From contig CADCPG010000196.1 in NCBI GenBank assembly GCA_902803255.1, forward strand, positions 1 through 6,601: a DNA stretch of 6,601 nucleotides, read 5' to 3'. The notes under the pieces are model-generated. The model did no database searches and was not told where the DNA came from. It saw only the letters and a list, made by a program, of their open reading frames with translations. This DNA is from an uncultured Ruminococcus sp. (GTDB lineage Bacteria; Bacillota; Clostridia; Oscillospirales; CAG-272). The position numbers and the translations under genes were made by a program. This document shows, piece after piece, positions 6,111 through 6,601 of this stretch. Position 1 is the first letter of the stretch. Every line of letters starts with the position of its first letter.

Positions 6111-6601
6111 ATGAAACAGGACCTTTACCTCAACGCGGCAGATCACATGCCGAACGACGGCTCGCGGGAAGTCTCTGACGACATCCAGCGGCTGATCGAC
6201 GAAAACCCGAACCGGGTGATCTTCTTCCCCGACGGACTTTACCGTATCGCCAAACCCGTCCTGACGCCGGCGGACCCCGCCTTCAGCGTCTCGCTCAAGC
6301 TGTCTGATTTCGCCGTGATCCAGGCCGACCCGTCGTGGGACAGCGACGAAGCCATGATCCGGCTCGGGGGCTCGCATCCCTTCAACACGATCTATGTGAA
6401 CGGTTCGAACTACTCGCTCGAGGGCGGGATCATCGACGGCTCAGGCGTCGCGAAGGCGGTGTCGGTCGACAGCGGACGCGAGACCGCGGTGCGCGATCTC
6501 TCGATCAAGCACGCGAAGGTCGGCATACACATAAAGCACGGCGCGAACTCGGGTTCGTCGGACGCCGATATCTCCCGCGTCAACATAACCGGCAGCGGCA
6601 C
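6111..6601 (+). CDS. Right-handed beta-helix protein, pectate-lyase-superfamily type (partial, 3' end missing)
   Basis: An open frame runs from the ATG at 6111 to the window end, giving 163 complete codons with no stop. The N-terminus resembles the pectate lyase 3 / glycoside hydrolase 28-like start: SDDIQRLIDENPN (22-34) corresponds to the usual DDTxAIQxAID helix, and RVIFFPDGLYRIAKPV (35-50) to the VxFPxGxYxI first strand. Later residues look like beta-helix rungs: NTIYVNGSNYSLEGGIIDGS (92-111), TAVRDLSIKHAKVGIHIKHG (125-144) and ADISRVNITGSG (152-163). No signal peptide is visible, so the protein seems cytoplasmic unless exported in another way, which would suit breakdown of imported oligosaccharides. 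Catalytic residues of such proteins lie further on and cannot be judged. It has a strong ribosome binding site and probably shares the queA transcript. The fold is fairly sure; activity and substrate are unknown. Confidence 0.75.
   Translation, partial: MKQDLYLNAADHMPNDGSREVSDDIQRLIDENPNRVIFFPDGLYRIAKPVLTPADPAFSVSLKLSDFAVIQADPSWDSDEAMIRLGGSHPFNTIYVNGSNYSLEGGIIDGSGVAKAVSVDSGRETAVRDLSIKHAKVGIHIKHGANSGSSDADISRVNITGSG

Overview
The window looks like chromosomal DNA from a GC-rich, Gram-positive anaerobe, most likely a clostridium of the Oscillospiraceae or Christensenellales kind from a gut or rumen. This is inferred from several traits: near-perfect sigma-A promoters in AT-rich gaps between GC-rich genes, AGGAG-type ribosome binding sites, a lipoprotein solute-binding protein of a type common in Clostridia, a YwaF/TMEM164-like membrane protein, and a histidine kinase with the clostridial form of the ATP lid. 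All recognised genes are on the plus strand and form three transcription units with clear boundaries.

Unit 1 (about 10-2568): a perfect consensus promoter, TTGACA-17-TATAAT, drives a 494-residue extracellular solute-binding lipoprotein. After 29 nt comes a seven-helix membrane protein of the YwaF / TIGR02206 / TMEM164-like family. A 13-bp perfect hairpin with a T-run closes the unit. No ABC permease or ATPase is present, so the binding protein is an orphan within this unit.

Unit 2 (about 2600-4900): an OmpR-family response regulator and a membrane histidine kinase overlap by one base (TGATG) and so are probably translationally coupled. The promoter has an extended -10 but no good -35. In place of the -35 is a TTTAAG-N5-TTTAAG direct repeat with 11-bp spacing, the arrangement OmpR/PmrA-type regulators bind, which suggests activated, probably autoregulated expression. 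The kinase has a long acidic low-complexity stretch in its extracellular part and a degenerate G1 box. A 12-bp GC-rich hairpin followed by TTTT ends the unit.

Unit 3 (from 4928 past the window end): a second perfect consensus promoter, also with an extended -10, drives queA (queuosine biosynthesis). The real start is inferred at 5047, not at the upstream in-frame GTG at 4963, which falls on the predicted transcription start. Fourteen bases after queA, behind a strong GGAGG site, begins a right-handed beta-helix protein of the pectate-lyase-superfamily type without a signal peptide; it is cut by the window end. This is not the usual queA-tgt neighbourhood.

No mobile elements, CRISPR arrays, tRNA or rRNA genes were seen, and no gap longer than 300 bases lacks a gene. 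The best leads for new biology are the pairing of an orphan binding protein with a TMEM164-like protein, and the two-component system with its repeat-controlled promoter and acidic sensor linker.
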